The notes below the pieces were generated by a model, which saw nothing but the letters and a program-made list of their open reading frames with translations, did not search any database and was not told the origin of the DNA. DNA of 64,000 nucleotides from Enterobacteriaceae bacterium 4M9 (GTDB taxonomy: Bacteria; Pseudomonadota; Gammaproteobacteria; Enterobacterales; Enterobacteriaceae): the NCBI GenBank assembly GCA_010092695.1, contig JAADJJ010000001.1, positions 1,364,001 through 1,428,000 on the forward strand, given 5' to 3'. Both the position numbers and the translations under genes were made by a program. Positions 51,793 through 61,129 of this stretch are shown piece by piece (position 1 is the first letter of the stretch; each line of letters opens with the position of its first letter).

Positions 51793-52835
51793 TGGACTGG
51801 CAGGCGCTGACATGGTTGCACGGCCAACCGCAGGCGAGCGGTGTGCTGAAGGCCAACCCGGAAGATTTTGTGGTCACCGAAGATTTGGGCTTTGGCCCGG
51901 ACGGTGACGGTGAACACCTGCTGGTGCGTATCCTGAAAAAAGGCTGCAACACCCGTTTTGTGGCTGATGCGCTGGCAAAGTTTTTGAAAGTACACGCCCG
52001 TGAAGTCAGTTTTGCCGGGCAGAAAGACAAACACGCCGTTGCTGAACAGTGGTTCTGCGTGCGTCTGCCGGGCAAAGAGATGCCGGATTTAAGCCGCTTT
52101 GAGCTTGAAGGCTGCCAGGTTCAGGAATATGCGCGCCATCGCCGCAAACTGCGCCTCGGCGCACTGCGCGGCAACCACTTTACGCTGGTGCTGCGCGAGG
52201 TAACAAAGCGGGAAGAAACCGAAGCGCGTCTTGGCAGCATTTTGCGCCAGGGCGTGCCAAACTATTTTGGACTCCAGCGCTTTGGTATTGGGGGCAGTAA
52301 CCTGAGCCAGGCGCGGGCCTGGGCGCAGAGCGACAGGCCAGTGCGCGAGCGTTCAAAGCGCAGTTTCTGGCTCTCTGCAGCGCGCAGCGCCTTGTTTAAC
52401 CAGATTGTCAGTGAGCGACTGAAAAAACCGGAATTTAATCAGGTTGTTGACGGCGATGCGCTACAATTAGCTGGCCGGGGAAGCTGGTTTGTGGCTGAAA
52501 ATCACGAATTGCCCACGTTGCAGCAGCGTGTGGACAACAATGAGCTGATGATAACCGCAGCACTGCCAGGCAGCGGCGAGTGGGGAACCCAACGCGAGGC
52601 GCTGGCGTTTGAACAACAGACGCTTGCGGATGAGCCTGATTTGCAGGCCTTGTTGGTGCGCGAGCGCGTGGAGGCAGCACGGCGCGCTATGCTGCTTTAT
52701 CCTCAGTCGCTCACGTGGAACTGGTGGGACGATGTCACGCTGGAACTCAACTTCTGGCTGCCGGCAGGCAGCTTTGCTACCAGCGTGGTCCGGGAATTAA
52801 TCAATACAGGTGACTATGCGAATATTGCTGAGTAA
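51792..52835 (+). CDS. truD: tRNA pseudouridine(13) synthase TruD
   Basis: TruD makes pseudouridine 13 in tRNA-Glu. With the ATG at 51792 it has 347 residues; a GTG one codon earlier (51789) is a possible alternative. The catalytic aspartate is in FAGQKDKHAV near residue 80, and the family pattern GVPNYFGLQRFG and the TRUD insertion domain follow. It overlaps ispF by one base and surE by 20. Confidence 0.95.
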   Translation: MDWQALTWLHGQPQASGVLKANPEDFVVTEDLGFGPDGDGEHLLVRILKKGCNTRFVADALAKFLKVHAREVSFAGQKDKHAVAEQWFCVRLPGKEMPDLSRFELEGCQVQEYARHRRKLRLGALRGNHFTLVLREVTKREETEARLGSILRQGVPNYFGLQRFGIGGSNLSQARAWAQSDRPVRERSKRSFWLSAARSALFNQIVSERLKKPEFNQVVDGDALQLAGRGSWFVAENHELPTLQQRVDNNELMITAALPGSGEWGTQREALAFEQQTLADEPDLQALLVRERVEAARRAMLLYPQSLTWNWWDDVTLELNFWLPAGSFATSVVRELINTGDYANIAE

Positions 52836-53577
52836 CGACGATGGCGTTCATGCGCCAGGCATTCAGACGTTAGCCAAAGCGCTACGTGAATTCGCCGAGG
52901 TGCAGGTAGTTGCTCCCGATCGTAACCGCAGTGGTGCGTCAAATTCGCTGACGCTGGAGTCATCACTGCGCACGTTTGATTTCCCTAACGGCGATATTGC
53001 CGTGCAGATGGGCACGCCGACCGACTGCGTGTATCTGGGTGTCAACGCGCTGATGCGCCCACGCCCGGACGTGGTGGTCTCTGGCATTAATGCCGGGGCA
53101 AATCTGGGTGATGATGTGATTTATTCCGGCACCGTCGCGGCGGCAATGGAAGGGCGTCATCTGGGATTTCCGGCGCTGGCGGTGTCGCTTGACGGGCATG
53201 AGCATTATGAAACGGCGGCGGCCGTGACCTGTTCTGTACTGCGCGCGTTGAGCCGTGAGCCGCTGCGTACCGGGCGTATTTTAAACATCAACGTGCCGGA
53301 TTTACCGCTCAGTGAAATTAAGGGCTGGCGCGTCACGCGCTGTGGTAGCCGCCACCCAGCCGATCAGGTGATTGCGCAAAAAGATCCGCGTGGCAATACC
53401 ATTTACTGGATTGGTCCACCGGGTGAAAAATACGACGTTGGCCCGGATACGGATTTCGCCGCTGTTGAACAGGGTTATGTCTCGATTACGCCGCTGCAGG
53501 TGGATTTGACCGCTTACAGCGCTCAGGATGTGGTCAGTACCTGGCTTGAGAAGGCTGGGATGGAGTTTCAATGGTAA
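52816..53577 (+). CDS. surE: 5'/3'-nucleotidase SurE
   Basis: SurE removes phosphate from nucleoside 5'- and 3'-monophosphates and aids stationary-phase survival. It has 253 residues. The metal site is built from MRILLSNDDGVHAPG at the N-terminus, and VSGINAGANLGDDVIYSGTV contains further ligands. ATG at 52816 gives the family start; the frame opens two codons earlier. It overlaps both truD and pcm. Confidence 0.97.
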   Translation: MRILLSNDDGVHAPGIQTLAKALREFAEVQVVAPDRNRSGASNSLTLESSLRTFDFPNGDIAVQMGTPTDCVYLGVNALMRPRPDVVVSGINAGANLGDDVIYSGTVAAAMEGRHLGFPALAVSLDGHEHYETAAAVTCSVLRALSREPLRTGRILNINVPDLPLSEIKGWRVTRCGSRHPADQVIAQKDPRGNTIYWIGPPGEKYDVGPDTDFAAVEQGYVSITPLQVDLTAYSAQDVVSTWLEKAGMEFQW

Positions 53578-54197
53578 GCCGACGCGTACAAACGCTGCTC
53601 GACAAACTTAAAGAGCAGGGCATTCGTGATGAGCGGGTGCTTGACGCGCTGGCCCATATGCCGCGTGAAAAGTTTGTCGATGAGGCGTTTGAACACAAGG
53701 CCTGGGAGAACGTGGCGCTGCCGATAGGTTGCGGGCAAACCATCTCTCAGCCCTACATGGTCGCGCGGATGACTGAATTACTGGAGCTTAACCACGAATC
53801 ACGGGTGCTGGAAATTGGCACCGGCTCTGGTTACCAGACGGCGATACTGGCGCACATGGTGCGCCATGTGTGTTCTGTTGAGCGCATCAAAGGATTACAG
53901 TGGCAGGCGCGGCGTCGCCTGAAACAGTTGGATTTACATAATGTTTCAACCCGTCACGGCGATGGTTGGCAGGGCTGGCAGGCTCGCGCTCCGTTTGACG
54001 CTATTATTGTGACGGCTGCACCGCCGGAAATACCGGCTGCGCTGTTGGCGCAGCTTGATGAGGGCGGCATTCTTATTTTGCCAGTCGGTGATGAGCACCA
54101 GTTTCTCAAGCGGGTGCGCCGTCGCGGCGGTGAATTTATTATCGACACTGTCGAAGCCGTGCGCTTTGTACCCCTTGTGCGAGGGGAGCTGGCCTGA
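53571..54197 (+). CDS. pcm: Protein-L-isoaspartate O-methyltransferase Pcm
   Basis: Pcm methylates isoaspartyl residues in damaged proteins so they can be repaired. It has 208 residues. The SAM motif is VLEIGTGSGYQTA, and the family substrate loop PIGCGQTISQPYMVA is present. It overlaps surE by 7 bases. After it, 303 bases (54198-54500) hold no gene, but show small stems such as GGCGG/CCGCC (about 54388-54403) and CCCC/GGGG (about 54405-54417). Confidence 0.97.
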   Translation: MVSRRVQTLLDKLKEQGIRDERVLDALAHMPREKFVDEAFEHKAWENVALPIGCGQTISQPYMVARMTELLELNHESRVLEIGTGSGYQTAILAHMVRHVCSVERIKGLQWQARRRLKQLDLHNVSTRHGDGWQGWQARAPFDAIIVTAAPPEIPAALLAQLDEGGILILPVGDEHQFLKRVRRRGGEFIIDTVEAVRFVPLVRGELA

Positions 54198-54500
54198 GTC
54201 CCGGAAATATCCTGTTTTATTCAGGACGCCCAGGCGCAATGATACTTGCGTTGGTGGCGATGCCCGTGAACAGGCCAGAGTGTTAACGTTGGCAACGATA
54301 CCGACGTGCTTTGTATGGCAGGGACGGTAACGAGGGAATCTGTGGTCGGCGTTGCCGATGAAGGATGCATCTGCGCAAGCAGAATCAGGCGGATATAACC
54401 GCCGCCCCGTAAGGGGAAGCCAGGGATGGACCAGGTTGCGCCGTTAGCGTGTCTGTGGCCAAAGCAGAAAGGTAAATCAGTATTCATTCCTGGGGGATCA

Positions 54501-55616
54501 ATGAGCGCGGGAAGCCCGAACTTTACATTACGCCGTTTGGCGACCTTATCGCTGGTAAGCCTGTGGCTTGCTGGTTGTTCCAGTAATAACGCGCAGGCGC
54601 CTATCAGTTCGGTTGGTAGCAATGGTGCCAGTACGGGCAGTGAAGGCAGCGGTGGAATGCTGGTGAGCCAGCCGCCACCCATTCAAAACCAGGCGCAGCA
54701 GGTTCCGGTGGCGCAGCAGCCGCAGATTCAGCCGGTGCAATCGCAGCCTGTCGCGGTGCAGTCACAGCCGGTACAGACTCAGAACGGCCGCATTGTGTAT
54801 AACCGCAGCTACGGCAATATCCCCAAAGGCAGCTACACCGGTGGTGATACCTACACTGTGAAGCGCGGCGATACGCTCTTCTATATTGCCTGGATTACCG
54901 GTAATGACTTTCGCGACCTTGCGCAGCGTAACAATGTTTCCGAGCCTTACAGCCTGAATGTTGGTCAGACATTGCAGGTCGGCAATGCCTCTGGCGGCAC
55001 GATTACGGGTGGCAACGCTATTACCCAGGCTGATGCGGCAGCGCAGGGAGTAAGTCCTGCACAAAATTCAAACGCGGTTGTTGCGTCAAAACCGACAATT
55101 ACGTATTCTGAAGATTCAGGTGAACAGAGTGCTAATAAAATGTTGCCAGGTAACCAGAGTAGCGGAACGATCGTGGCTCCAGTGACGGCACCAACAGTTA
55201 GCACAACCGCAACCACTGCCAGCAGTTCGTCAACCAGTTCGCCGATTTCAACCTGGCGCTGGCCAACGAGTGGCAACATTATCGAACCGTTTTCTGCTGC
55301 CGAAGGTGGCAATAAGGGGATCGATATCGCAGGTTCGAAAGGCCAGGCTATCACCGCGACCGCCGATGGGCGCGTGGTGTATGCTGGCAACGCTCTGCGC
55401 GGTTACGGAAATCTGATTATCGTCAAACATAATGACGACTACCTGAGTGCCTACGCCCATAACGAGACAATGCTGGTCCGGGAACAACAAGAAGTTAAGG
55501 CGGGGCAGAAAATCGCTACTATGGGTAGCACCGGAACCAGTTCAACACGTTTGCATTTTGAGATTCGTTACAAGGGGAAATCCGTAAACCCGCTGCGTTA
55601 TTTACCGCAGCGATAA
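54501..55616 (+). CDS. nlpD: Murein hydrolase activator NlpD
   Basis: NlpD is an outer-membrane lipoprotein that activates AmiC during cell division. It has 371 residues. The signal ends in lipobox LAGC; a low-complexity Gln/Pro-rich linker (QPQIQPVQSQPVAVQ) follows, then LysM (TYTVKRGDTLFYIAWITG) and a C-terminal M23 LytM domain lacking the full zinc ligands. ATG at 54501 gives the family start MSAGSPNFTL; an in-frame ATG at 54426 is not used in the family. In E. coli the main rpoS promoter lies inside nlpD. Its partner AmiC is encoded at the left end of this window. Confidence 0.96.
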   Translation: MSAGSPNFTLRRLATLSLVSLWLAGCSSNNAQAPISSVGSNGASTGSEGSGGMLVSQPPPIQNQAQQVPVAQQPQIQPVQSQPVAVQSQPVQTQNGRIVYNRSYGNIPKGSYTGGDTYTVKRGDTLFYIAWITGNDFRDLAQRNNVSEPYSLNVGQTLQVGNASGGTITGGNAITQADAAAQGVSPAQNSNAVVASKPTITYSEDSGEQSANKMLPGNQSSGTIVAPVTAPTVSTTATTASSSSTSSPISTWRWPTSGNIIEPFSAAEGGNKGIDIAGSKGQAITATADGRVVYAGNALRGYGNLIIVKHNDDYLSAYAHNETMLVREQQEVKAGQKIATMGSTGTSSTRLHFEIRYKGKSVNPLRYLPQR

Positions 55617-55796
55617 TACCGGCGGAGTACCTAATATAATCTTCCCCGTTCAGACCGCACCAGGAAGGCAGCGGAGTGAGTCCTGACTCTGGCAAACCAG
55701 ATTCAGGATAAACGACAGCAGCAGGGGTATGCTGTGGCCTGAAGGGTGTCGCTTATGTGGGGGCTTTGCCCAGGGATCACGGGTAGGAGTCACCTT
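55617..55796 (+). promoter_or_regulatory. rpoS 5' leader (small-RNA-controlled)
   Basis: The 180 bases between nlpD and rpoS closely resemble the enteric rpoS leader: GGGCTTTGCCC and GGGATCACGGGTAGGAGTCACC lie just before the ATG. In E. coli this leader folds over the ribosome site (here TAGGAGT) and is opened by the small RNAs DsrA, RprA and ArcZ. The sRNA pairing positions themselves were not checked. Confidence 0.75.
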
Positions 55797-56789
55797 ATGA
55801 GTCAGAATACGCTGAAAGTTCATGATTTAAATGAAGATGCGGAATTTGATGAGAACGGAGTGGAGGCTTTTGACGAAAAAGCCCTGGTTGAAGAAGAACC
55901 CAGTGATAACGATCTTGCAGAAGAAGAGCTGCTATCACAGGGGGCGACACAGCGAGTCCTGGATGCAACCCAGCTTTATCTTGGAGAGATTGGTTATTCT
56001 CCACTGCTGACGGCTGAAGAAGAAGTCCATTTTGCCCGTCGTGCTCTGCGTGGTGACATTTCGTCACGCAAACGCATGATTGAAAGTAACCTGCGCCTGG
56101 TGGTGAAAATCGCTCGTCGCTACAGCAATCGTGGTCTGGCGCTGCTGGACTTGATTGAAGAGGGCAATCTGGGGTTGATTCGTGCCGTTGAGAAGTTTGA
56201 CCCTGAACGTGGGTTCCGCTTCTCTACTTATGCCACGTGGTGGATTCGTCAGACGATTGAACGTGCGATTATGAACCAGACTCGCACCATTCGCCTGCCA
56301 ATTCATATCGTGAAAGAGCTGAACGTTTATCTGCGCACGGCGCGTGAGCTGTCTCACAAGCTGGATCATGAACCGAGTGCAGAGGAAATCGCTGAACAAC
56401 TGGATAAGCCGGTAGATGATGTCAGCCGCATGCTGCGCCTCAATGAGCGCATCACGTCGGTGGATACGCCTCTCGGCGGTGATTCTGAAAAAGCGCTGCT
56501 GGATATCCTGGCCGATGAAAAAGACAACGGCCCGGAAGATACTACGCAGGACGATGATATGAAGCAGAGCATCGTCAAGTGGCTGTTCGAACTGAACGCC
56601 AAGCAGCGTGAAGTGCTGGCGCGTCGCTTTGGCCTGTTGGGCTATGAAGCGGCAACGCTTGAAGATGTGGGACGTGAAATTGGCCTTACCCGTGAAAGGG
56701 TGCGTCAGATTCAGGTTGAAGGGCTGCGCCGTTTGCGTGAAATCCTTCAGACTCAGGGACTTAATATTGAGGCTCTGTTCCGCGAATAA
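55797..56789 (+). CDS. rpoS: RNA polymerase sigma factor RpoS
   Basis: RpoS directs transcription in stationary phase and general stress. It has 330 residues, as in E. coli. Regions: 1.2/2 (ATQLYLGEIGYSPLLTAEEE; FSTYATWWIRQTIERAI), 3 (HKLDHEPSAEEIAEQL) and 4 with the helix-turn-helix ATLEDVGREIGLTRERVRQIQ. ATG at 55797 follows TAGGAGT with the family start MSQNTLKVHD. An earlier in-frame ATG at 55746 would extend into the leader and is rejected. Confidence 0.98.
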   Translation: MSQNTLKVHDLNEDAEFDENGVEAFDEKALVEEEPSDNDLAEEELLSQGATQRVLDATQLYLGEIGYSPLLTAEEEVHFARRALRGDISSRKRMIESNLRLVVKIARRYSNRGLALLDLIEEGNLGLIRAVEKFDPERGFRFSTYATWWIRQTIERAIMNQTRTIRLPIHIVKELNVYLRTARELSHKLDHEPSAEEIAEQLDKPVDDVSRMLRLNERITSVDTPLGGDSEKALLDILADEKDNGPEDTTQDDDMKQSIVKWLFELNAKQREVLARRFGLLGYEAATLEDVGREIGLTRERVRQIQVEGLRRLREILQTQGLNIEALFRE

Positions 56790-56807
56790 TCGCCTGGTTA
56801 CAGTGAA

Positions 56808-56835
56808 AATACCTCCCACAGGGAGGTATTTTTTT
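56808..56835 (+). terminator. Terminator after rpoS
   Basis: A 10-bp perfect stem AATACCTCCC / GGGAGGTATT with a 3-base loop is followed by a run of T residues, 18 bases past the rpoS stop. Confidence 0.9.
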
Positions 56836-56936
56836 GCCTGTTATTTACCCCGTTCCGGCCTGATTGCTCGCAGCGGTACAATATGTCACTTACTGGCAGC
56901 CCGTTGTTGCATGAAGCAACAACGGTTGAGAATGAC

Positions 56937-59498
56937 TTACATCAGGTTCTTCAGGCGGTAAATCCACTCCAGCGCCTGGCGCGGTGACAAGGTATCCGGA
57001 TCGAGCGCTTCCAGCGCTTCAACCGCCGGTGAGGTTTCTTCCGGTACGCTGAGTAGCGACATCTGGCTACCGTCTACCTGGCTTGCCGCCGCCGAGCCGG
57101 AGAGACTTTCCAGCTCGCGCAGCTTCTGGCGTGCGCGCTTAATCACATCTTTCGGTACACCAGCCAGTGCCGCAACGGCCAGACCGTAGCTCTTACTCGC
57201 CGCACCTTCCTGCACGCTGTGCATAAAGGCGATGGTATCGCCATGCTCAACGGCATCCAGATGTATGTTAACCACACCTTCCATTTTCTCTGGCAACGTA
57301 GTCAACTCGAAGTAGTGCGTGGCAAAGAGCGTCAGTGCTTTGATGCGCGTGGCCAGATTCTCAGCACAGGCCCAGGCGAGCGACAAACCGTCGTAGGTCG
57401 AGGTACCGCGACCGATTTCGTCCATCAGCACCAGGCTTTGTTCGGTTGCGTTATGCAGAATATTGGCCGTTTCGGTCATCTCAACCATAAAAGTAGAACG
57501 ACCGGAGGCCAGGTCGTCAGCCGCACCCACGCGGGTAAAGATTCTGTCAACAGGACCCAGTTCGGCCTTATCCGCTGGCACAAAGCTGCCGATATAGGCC
57601 AGCAGCGCAATCAGTGCTGTCTGGCGCATATAGGTACTTTTACCGCCCATGTTAGGGCCGGTAATAATCAGCATGCGCCGCTGGCTGGTCAGGTTGAGCG
57701 GGTTGGCGATAAAGGGAGCGTTAAGTACCTGTTCGACCACCGGATGGCGGCCACCGACAAGTTTAATTCCGGGCTTGTCGGTAAAGGTCGGGCGGGCATA
57801 ATTGAGCGTGTAAGCGCGCTCTGCCAGGTTTGCCAGAACGTCCAGCTCGGCCAGGGCGCTGGCACTCTGCTGTAGCTCGGCCAGGTGCGGCAACATCAGG
57901 TTGAATAGCTCATCATAAAGCTGTTTTTCAAGCGTCAGCGCTTTGCCTTTGGAGGTCAGAACCTTGTCTTCATACTCCTTCAGCTCAGGAATGATGTAGC
58001 GCTCGGCGTTTTTCAGCGTCTGGCGGCGCACGTAATTAATGGGCACCATATGGCTTTGCCCACGGCTGACCTGAATATAATAGCCGTGCACGGCGTTGAA
58101 TCCGACCTTCAGTGTATCAATCCCCAGCCGCTCACGTTCGCGAACTTCAAGCCTGTCGAGATAATCCGTGGCACCATCGGCAAGCGCGCGCCACTCATCA
58201 AGCTCGGCATTGTAGCCTGGGGCAATGACGCCGCCGTCACGCACCAGCACAGGCGGCGATTCGATGATAGCCCGCTCCAGCAGTTCGCGCAGCTCGCTAA
58301 ATTCACCCATCTCCTGGCGCAGCGTTTGTACGTATTCAACGTCAAGGTCCGCAAGCTGGGCGCGAAGCTCAGGCAGTTGCTGGAAAGCGTGGCGCATGCG
58401 CGCCAGATCGCGCGGGCGAGCAGTACGCAAGGCCAGGCGTGCCAGAATACGCTCCAGATCGCCAACCTGGCGTAATACTGGCTGAATGTCGGCAGTGTGG
58501 TCCTGCAAGGCGCCGATCGTTTCCTGACGGCGGATTAGCGTGCGCAGGTCGCGCACCGGCATATGCAGCCAGCGTTTGAGCATGCGGCTGCCCATGGGCG
58601 TCACGGTGCAGTCGAGCACAGAGGCCAGCGTATTTTCTGTGCCACCGGCCAGGTTTTGCGTAATTTCCAGGTTGCGGCGGGTGGCCGCGTCCATCACGAT
58701 GCTGTCCTGCTGGCGCTCCATCGTAATAGAACGAATATGGGGCAGGGAGGTGCGTTGGGTATCTTTCACATATTGCAGCAGGCAGCCTGCGGCGCACAGT
58801 CCGCGCACGGCTTTCTCTACGCCAAAACCGGTCAGGTCGCGGGTGCCAAATTGCAGATTTAGCTGCTGGCGCGCGGTTTCGGGTTCAAACTCCCACAGCG
58901 GACGGCGGCGCAGACCACGGCGGCCGTCAATCAGAGACATATCGGCAAAGTCTTCGGCATAGAGAAGTTCAGCGGGGTTAGTACGCTGTAGCTCGGCGGC
59001 CATTGTCTCATGGTCGGCAGGTTCGCTCAGGCGAAAGCGGCCTGAGCTGATGTCGAGGGTAGCGTAGCCGAAGCCTTTGCTATCCTGCCAGATGGCGGCG
59101 AGCAGGTTGTCCTGGCGTTCCTGCAACAGCGCTTCGTCGCTGATGGTGCCAGGCGTGACGATACGAACCACCTTGCGCTCAACCGGACCTTTGCTGGTCG
59201 CCGGATCGCCAATCTGCTCGCAGATAGCAACGGATTCACCCAGGTTAACCAGTTTTGCCAGATAGTTTTCAACCGCATGGTGCGGCACACCGGCCATTGG
59301 AATGGGTTCACCTGCGGAAGCGCCGCGTTTGGTCAGTGAAATATCCAGCAGCTGCGACGCGCGCTTTGCGTCGTCGTAAAACAACTCATAAAAATCGCCC
59401 ATACGATAGAACAGCAGGATATCGCGGTGTTCAGCTTTGAGACGCAGATACTGCTGCATCATAGGCGTGTGGGCGTCAAAATTTTCGGTTGTACTCAT
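56937..59498 (-). CDS. mutS: DNA mismatch repair protein MutS
   Basis: MutS recognises base mismatches and starts methyl-directed repair with MutL. It has 853 residues, as in E. coli. The N-terminal mismatch-binding domain has FYRMGDFYELFYDDAK with the conserved Phe-x-Glu; the ATPase domain holds TGPNMGGKSTYMRQ, DEIGRGTSTYDG and LFATHYFELT. It converges on rpoS with 147 bases between, shorter than in E. coli, where extra genes intervene. Confidence 0.98.
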   Translation of the reverse strand: MSTTENFDAHTPMMQQYLRLKAEHRDILLFYRMGDFYELFYDDAKRASQLLDISLTKRGASAGEPIPMAGVPHHAVENYLAKLVNLGESVAICEQIGDPATSKGPVERKVVRIVTPGTISDEALLQERQDNLLAAIWQDSKGFGYATLDISSGRFRLSEPADHETMAAELQRTNPAELLYAEDFADMSLIDGRRGLRRRPLWEFEPETARQQLNLQFGTRDLTGFGVEKAVRGLCAAGCLLQYVKDTQRTSLPHIRSITMERQQDSIVMDAATRRNLEITQNLAGGTENTLASVLDCTVTPMGSRMLKRWLHMPVRDLRTLIRRQETIGALQDHTADIQPVLRQVGDLERILARLALRTARPRDLARMRHAFQQLPELRAQLADLDVEYVQTLRQEMGEFSELRELLERAIIESPPVLVRDGGVIAPGYNAELDEWRALADGATDYLDRLEVRERERLGIDTLKVGFNAVHGYYIQVSRGQSHMVPINYVRRQTLKNAERYIIPELKEYEDKVLTSKGKALTLEKQLYDELFNLMLPHLAELQQSASALAELDVLANLAERAYTLNYARPTFTDKPGIKLVGGRHPVVEQVLNAPFIANPLNLTSQRRMLIITGPNMGGKSTYMRQTALIALLAYIGSFVPADKAELGPVDRIFTRVGAADDLASGRSTFMVEMTETANILHNATEQSLVLMDEIGRGTSTYDGLSLAWACAENLATRIKALTLFATHYFELTTLPEKMEGVVNIHLDAVEHGDTIAFMHSVQEGAASKSYGLAVAALAGVPKDVIKRARQKLRELESLSGSAAASQVDGSQMSLLSVPEETSPAVEALEALDPDTLSPRQALEWIYRLKNLM

Positions 59499-60408
59499 GG
59501 CGTTTCCAACGTGTTGATTTTGAATCGTGATATTTCTCGTTTTTAAAGCCTTTGGGTTACAGGTGAGACCCTGTTAAATCCTTATAAATTGATAATTTTA
59601 TCTACCTGCACATCCGGCTTTCAGGTGAGTATCAATGAAAGATGCGTCCAATAAACTCATTTTAATCAATTTGTTATGTTACTTCTTCAACTCTGGCCTC
59701 TACCCGCAAAGACAAGTATCTACATGCTCGATTCAGAACGAAAACCGCATCTTATCACTGACCACCGTCAGGGTTCACCCGTCGGTTAAGTATCGAAATG
59801 AAAGATGGTATTGCTCAACGGTGTGCATCTCATCCCTGAGGGCACAGATAAAGCTGTAATTGAGGTTATCAGGTCTACTAGTGGCAATGCCTCTGATTTT
59901 ATGAATGTCGCTCAAGCTTACGAGGCTGCTCGCAATTTCGTGCAATCTATGCTGCTGATAAAAAGTACGAATACAGTGAGCCGAGAAAGTGATGTTGCGA
60001 AGCTTATGGTTGGTAGAATAATGCTTTACCAACCAGCATGCCGCTAATAAAAAGGATAAAATATATATTTTTTACAACGCTATTATTGCTAACAATAACC
60101 CCTGTCAAGAATGATAGATAGCACACTCAAAGAAGCATTGTATGCTTCAGGTTTGTATATTCTCAAAAATATAAAATTACGCTCTGGCGCAAGAGTGAAA
60201 ATATTTTTGAGAATAAATGCTTATTTGTACATATTAGTAAAATGGTTATTAAATATAAAATTAAGAAAACAGATCCACAATGCGTGCCGGTAGAAATATG
60301 AAATTTCTAAAATCTCTGCTGTCGGTTTTTTGGGGTTAATAAAAAAAGCTGGAAAAATATCAAGTTATGAGTAAAGGTTGTTGTTGCCTGGAAAAATAAA
60401 ATACGTAC
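59499..60408. other. Intergenic scar with short unconvincing open frames
   Basis: 910 bases between mutS and the next gene. The left end is the mutS promoter. Short open frames (for example 59635-59859, and 59805-60047, whose product contains SGNASDFMNVAQAYEAARNF) are not recognised, and several readable pieces lie in different frames, suggesting a decayed gene. A perfect stem-loop, GGTTGGTA (60008-60015) with TACCAACC (60027-60034), closes that stretch but has no T tract. From about 60050 on the DNA is very A/T-rich. I assign no gene with confidence. Confidence 0.5.
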
Positions 60409-61008
60409 TCAAATACAAATGAAAATATTTTCATCAATATAGTACTCTTTAATCACAGAGGAGAACTGATAGAGCTGGATACGGTTAATCATACCCAGTT
60501 TTCGTGTTGCATTACGGCGATGAGCGGCAATTCGGTATCGTGGCTGTTCCAGTATTTCAGAGAGCTGGCTTACTGGTGTACCCAGCCCTGTCAGGCGAAT
60601 GATGTCGCTTTCAGTTTCTGTTATGCATCTGCGTTTATGTAGCCCTGTTTCTTTAAAAATCCTCATTGCCATGTTTTTTTTATAACTCATACCCGCAATT
60701 TTAATTATTTTATGCATTTTAATGACAATCTCTGATGTAAAACGATTGCGAACATTAAAGGGCAGAAAGACCCTTGCTCGTGGTAAAGCTTCCTCCGTAT
60801 CCCCCTCTTTTTTTGAATGTGTCTTGTCGAAAATGTTCACAATGATTGCTGTGTCGCCAACAATAACATTCACTTTTTCATTTATGTTGCAATCTTCTAT
60901 GAAGTTAACATTTCTATCTGTTTCTGAATGAAATGTCAGCGTTTTTATTAACTCTGTTACGCCTAACCGATAAAATTCATTTTGTGTTTCCACGTGAATA
61001 CTAAGCAT
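60409..61008 (-). CDS. Orphan LuxR-type (GerE helix-turn-helix) transcriptional regulator
   Basis: A 199-residue protein whose C-terminal part (about 127-188) has the LuxR/GerE pattern (ITETESDIIRLTGLGTPVSQLSEIL ... ATRKLGMINRIQLY). Residues 1-110 look like a short response-regulator-like fold (MLSIHVETQNEFYRLGVTELI) but show no clear phosphoacceptor aspartate in the usual place, so it may be unphosphorylated. It is A/T-rich, like the adjacent DNA, and unlike the core genes. It lies 120 bases after the T6SS genes and may control them; that is inference. Confidence 0.75.
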   Translation of the reverse strand: MLSIHVETQNEFYRLGVTELIKTLTFHSETDRNVNFIEDCNINEKVNVIVGDTAIIVNIFDKTHSKKEGDTEEALPRARVFLPFNVRNRFTSEIVIKMHKIIKIAGMSYKKNMAMRIFKETGLHKRRCITETESDIIRLTGLGTPVSQLSEILEQPRYRIAAHRRNATRKLGMINRIQLYQFSSVIKEYYIDENIFICI

Positions 61009-61129
61009 GCAATATTGTCTCTTTGAATGAGCATAAATACGTCAATCCCTGAATACGTGTGAATGTAGTCAAGGATATATTCATTGTGTTGGCAGATTTT
61101 TTATCCCCGAAACAGGTTCGGGGCAACAG

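Noticed and set aside
59635..59859. 74-codon open frame as a real gene upstream of mutS
   Set aside because: Frame continuity with neighbouring readable peptides is broken and no family is recognised; treated as part of a scar.
60111..60293. 60-codon open frame in the A/T-rich scar
   Set aside because: No ribosome site, no similarity recognised, and Lys/Ile-rich composition expected of random A/T-rich DNA.
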